Assembly: GCA_013297755.1 (NCBI GenBank)
Contig: JAAFIH010000018.1
Span: 27,180 to 91,179, forward strand
Direction of reading: 5' to 3'
Source of the DNA: Cytophagales bacterium
Lineage (GTDB): Bacteria; Bacteroidota; Bacteroidia; Cytophagales; UBA9547
Length of the DNA stretch: 64,000 nucleotides
The stretch's first letter is position 1, and every line of letters begins with the position of its first letter. Both the position numbers and the translations under genes were made by a program. The notes under the pieces are model-generated. The model did no database searches, had not been told where the DNA came from, and worked only from the letters and a program-made list of their open reading frames with translations. Positions 63,222-64,000 of this stretch are shown here, piece after piece.

Positions 63222-63422
63222 AATGTCGTTTAATTATATTGAAACGAAAAACAAATATTACAATTTTATTTTAAACCCCTCTTTTAACTTCGCCCCAAGT
63301 GGGAGAAAAATTATAGGAATGTAATTTTAATTTTTCGGTTTGATATAATCATTTTATATTGCCTCTATCTGAGTTTTTCTCCAAAGGAGAAAAATAATCG
63401 AATTTTTAAGTAAACAACATTG
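63222..63422. mobile_element. 90-bp-type miniature element, copy 4, split by another element
   Basis: Left part 63222-63238 (AATGTCGTTTAATTATA) and right part from about 63348 to 63422 (ending TAAGTAAACAACATTG) make about 92 bp when the inner element and its TATA duplicate are removed. Flanked by AAACAGGAAGC (63211-63221) and AAATAGGAAGC (63423-63433), 10 of 11 identical. Confidence 0.75.
63239..63343 (-). mobile_element. 105-bp miniature element, copy 3, nested
   Basis: Exactly 105 bp, reverse orientation to the copies at 43940 and 44103: begins TTGAAACGAAAAACAAATA and ends TTTTTCGGTTTGA, with central CCCCAAGTGGGAG. Flanked by TATA on both sides (63235-63238 and 63344-63347). It lies inside a copy of the other miniature family. 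Confidence 0.82.
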
Positions 63423-63582
63423 AAATAGGAAGCATCAAAAGTCCCTCACTTTTGGGGTTTCACGTTTGGATTAGAATTTGTTGAGATGGGGCTTAAAAAT
63501 CAATTAATCTATTTCTTCTGCCTAAATTTAAAAATATTTTATCATATATATATGTGTTTGAAATTTTAAAAACCTTTTTTTG

Positions 63583-63747
63583 ATGTTTGATACAATTTTA
63601 CTTCCAAACGAAAGTTTTGATCAAGAGATTGAGTTAGGGACAAAGATTTTGAAACACATAGAATCTCTTTACAAATATTTCATTAATAAGATGTATAGAC
63701 AATATACATACACGAATACAATGACAGATTTTAATTTTTATCTATAA
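63583..63747 (+). CDS. Possible small protein of 54 residues
   Basis: ATG at 63583 to TAA at 63747. The first two thirds (MFDTILLPNESFDQEIEL, then KILKHIESLYKYFINK) look protein-like, with balanced charge, but no family is recognised and no homologue context exists. It could be a remnant of a longer gene. Confidence 0.3.
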   Translation: MFDTILLPNESFDQEIELGTKILKHIESLYKYFINKMYRQYTYTNTMTDFNFYL

Positions 63748-63825
63748 TTTTTAAAATCTAAGTCATTGATAATGAGGGGATTAAGAGAATTGCTAAAATA
63801 TTTTTTAATTATTTTAATAAAATAT

Positions 63826-63856
63826 TTTGGAGAATAAAAAACATCTATTACCTTTG
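63826..63856 (+). promoter_or_regulatory. Strong promoter, probably of an rRNA operon
   Basis: TTTG (63826-63829), 19 nt, then TAccTTTG (63849-63856) followed by CACTCCC. Both boxes match the Bacteroidota consensus exactly, in an AT-rich context. No coding region follows within the window. The leader ends in an rRNA-type antitermination sequence. Confidence 0.65.
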
Positions 63857-63982
63857 CACTCCCTTTAGCAAATGAGTGAGAGGAAATAAAAACAAACATA
63901 TTATAATTGCTTGTTTTTTAGGTTTATCAACCACATTTCTTAATTAAAAGTTATTAGTTTATAATAATGTATAATTTAAGAA

Positions 63983-63996
63983 AAAGTTCTTTGAAA
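63983..63996 (+). promoter_or_regulatory. BoxA-like leader sequence before a likely 16S rRNA gene
   Basis: AAAGTTCTTTGAAA at the right edge of the window. Bacteroidota rRNA leaders characteristically contain GTTCTTTGA shortly before 16S rRNA. The rRNA itself would lie beyond the window. Confidence 0.6.
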
Positions 63997-64000
63997 TACT

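Overview
The window is a piece of a low-GC chromosome from a member of the Bacteroidota, probably a free-living Cytophagales- or Chitinophagales-like bacterium. The evidence is a type IX secretion lipoprotein of the SprE/PorW type, a FecA-like TonB-dependent receptor, a TonB protein with the Bacteroidota N-terminus, an ATP synthase cluster of the atpI-B-E-F-H-A-G type with no beta or epsilon gene, GH97 and GluP/FucP-type sugar genes, and promoters of the TTTG-N19-21-TAnnTTTG type that is specific to this phylum.

Layout. 0-9.9 kb: a CHAT/TPR protein cut by the window edge, tspO, a TonB-dependent receptor, purM, an aldose 1-epimerase and two paralogous outer-membrane barrels. 9.9-15.4 kb: ATP synthase genes on the minus strand, with perfect 13-bp hairpins after the c-subunit and alpha-subunit genes. 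15.5-30.8 kb: a DUF1599 protein, a GH97 glycosidase, sprE, two back-to-back heptanucleotide repeat arrays, ung, a sugar transporter, glyS, an HPt protein, an NdpA-like protein, nadE, a DUF2851 protein and 3-hydroxyanthranilate dioxygenase. 30.9-43.9 kb: a K+ channel, a 949-bp tandem duplication carrying two identical Rpn-type nuclease proteins wedged against ruvB, tonB, two bestrophins, cdsA, an ECF sigma factor, rpsA, tRNA-Cys and a glycosyltransferase. 43.9-50.1 kb: an accessory restriction-modification island built from broken and intact systems. 50.2-63 kb: ppc, nuoI with a long repeated tail, nuoJ, cysE, a lipid kinase/methyltransferase/flippase set, thiL, an OmpA-like lipoprotein and umuDC. 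The window ends in what looks like the promoter and leader of an rRNA operon.

The most novel content is non-coding. One family of 90-bp miniature elements (at about 15.6, 27.0, 39.4 and 63.2 kb) has terminal inverted repeats, a central hairpin and 11-bp direct repeats (9/11, 11/11, 11/11 and 10/11 identical) that look like target-site duplications. A second family of exactly 105 bp (43.94, 44.10 and 63.24 kb) has 10-bp terminal inverted repeats. The third copy of the second family sits inside the fourth copy of the first, so their relative age can be read. No transposase gene lies in the window, so both would be mobilised in trans.

The restriction island reads as a palimpsest. A C5-methyltransferase cut after its PCQ motif and the C-terminal end of a MutH/Sau3AI-type endonuclease bracket a complete-looking DpnA-like methyltransferase/endonuclease cassette. 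Next to it, 120-bp direct repeats enclose two copies of a module made of a type III Mod 3' end followed 3 nt later by a DUF1016 nuclease gene, all of them damaged.
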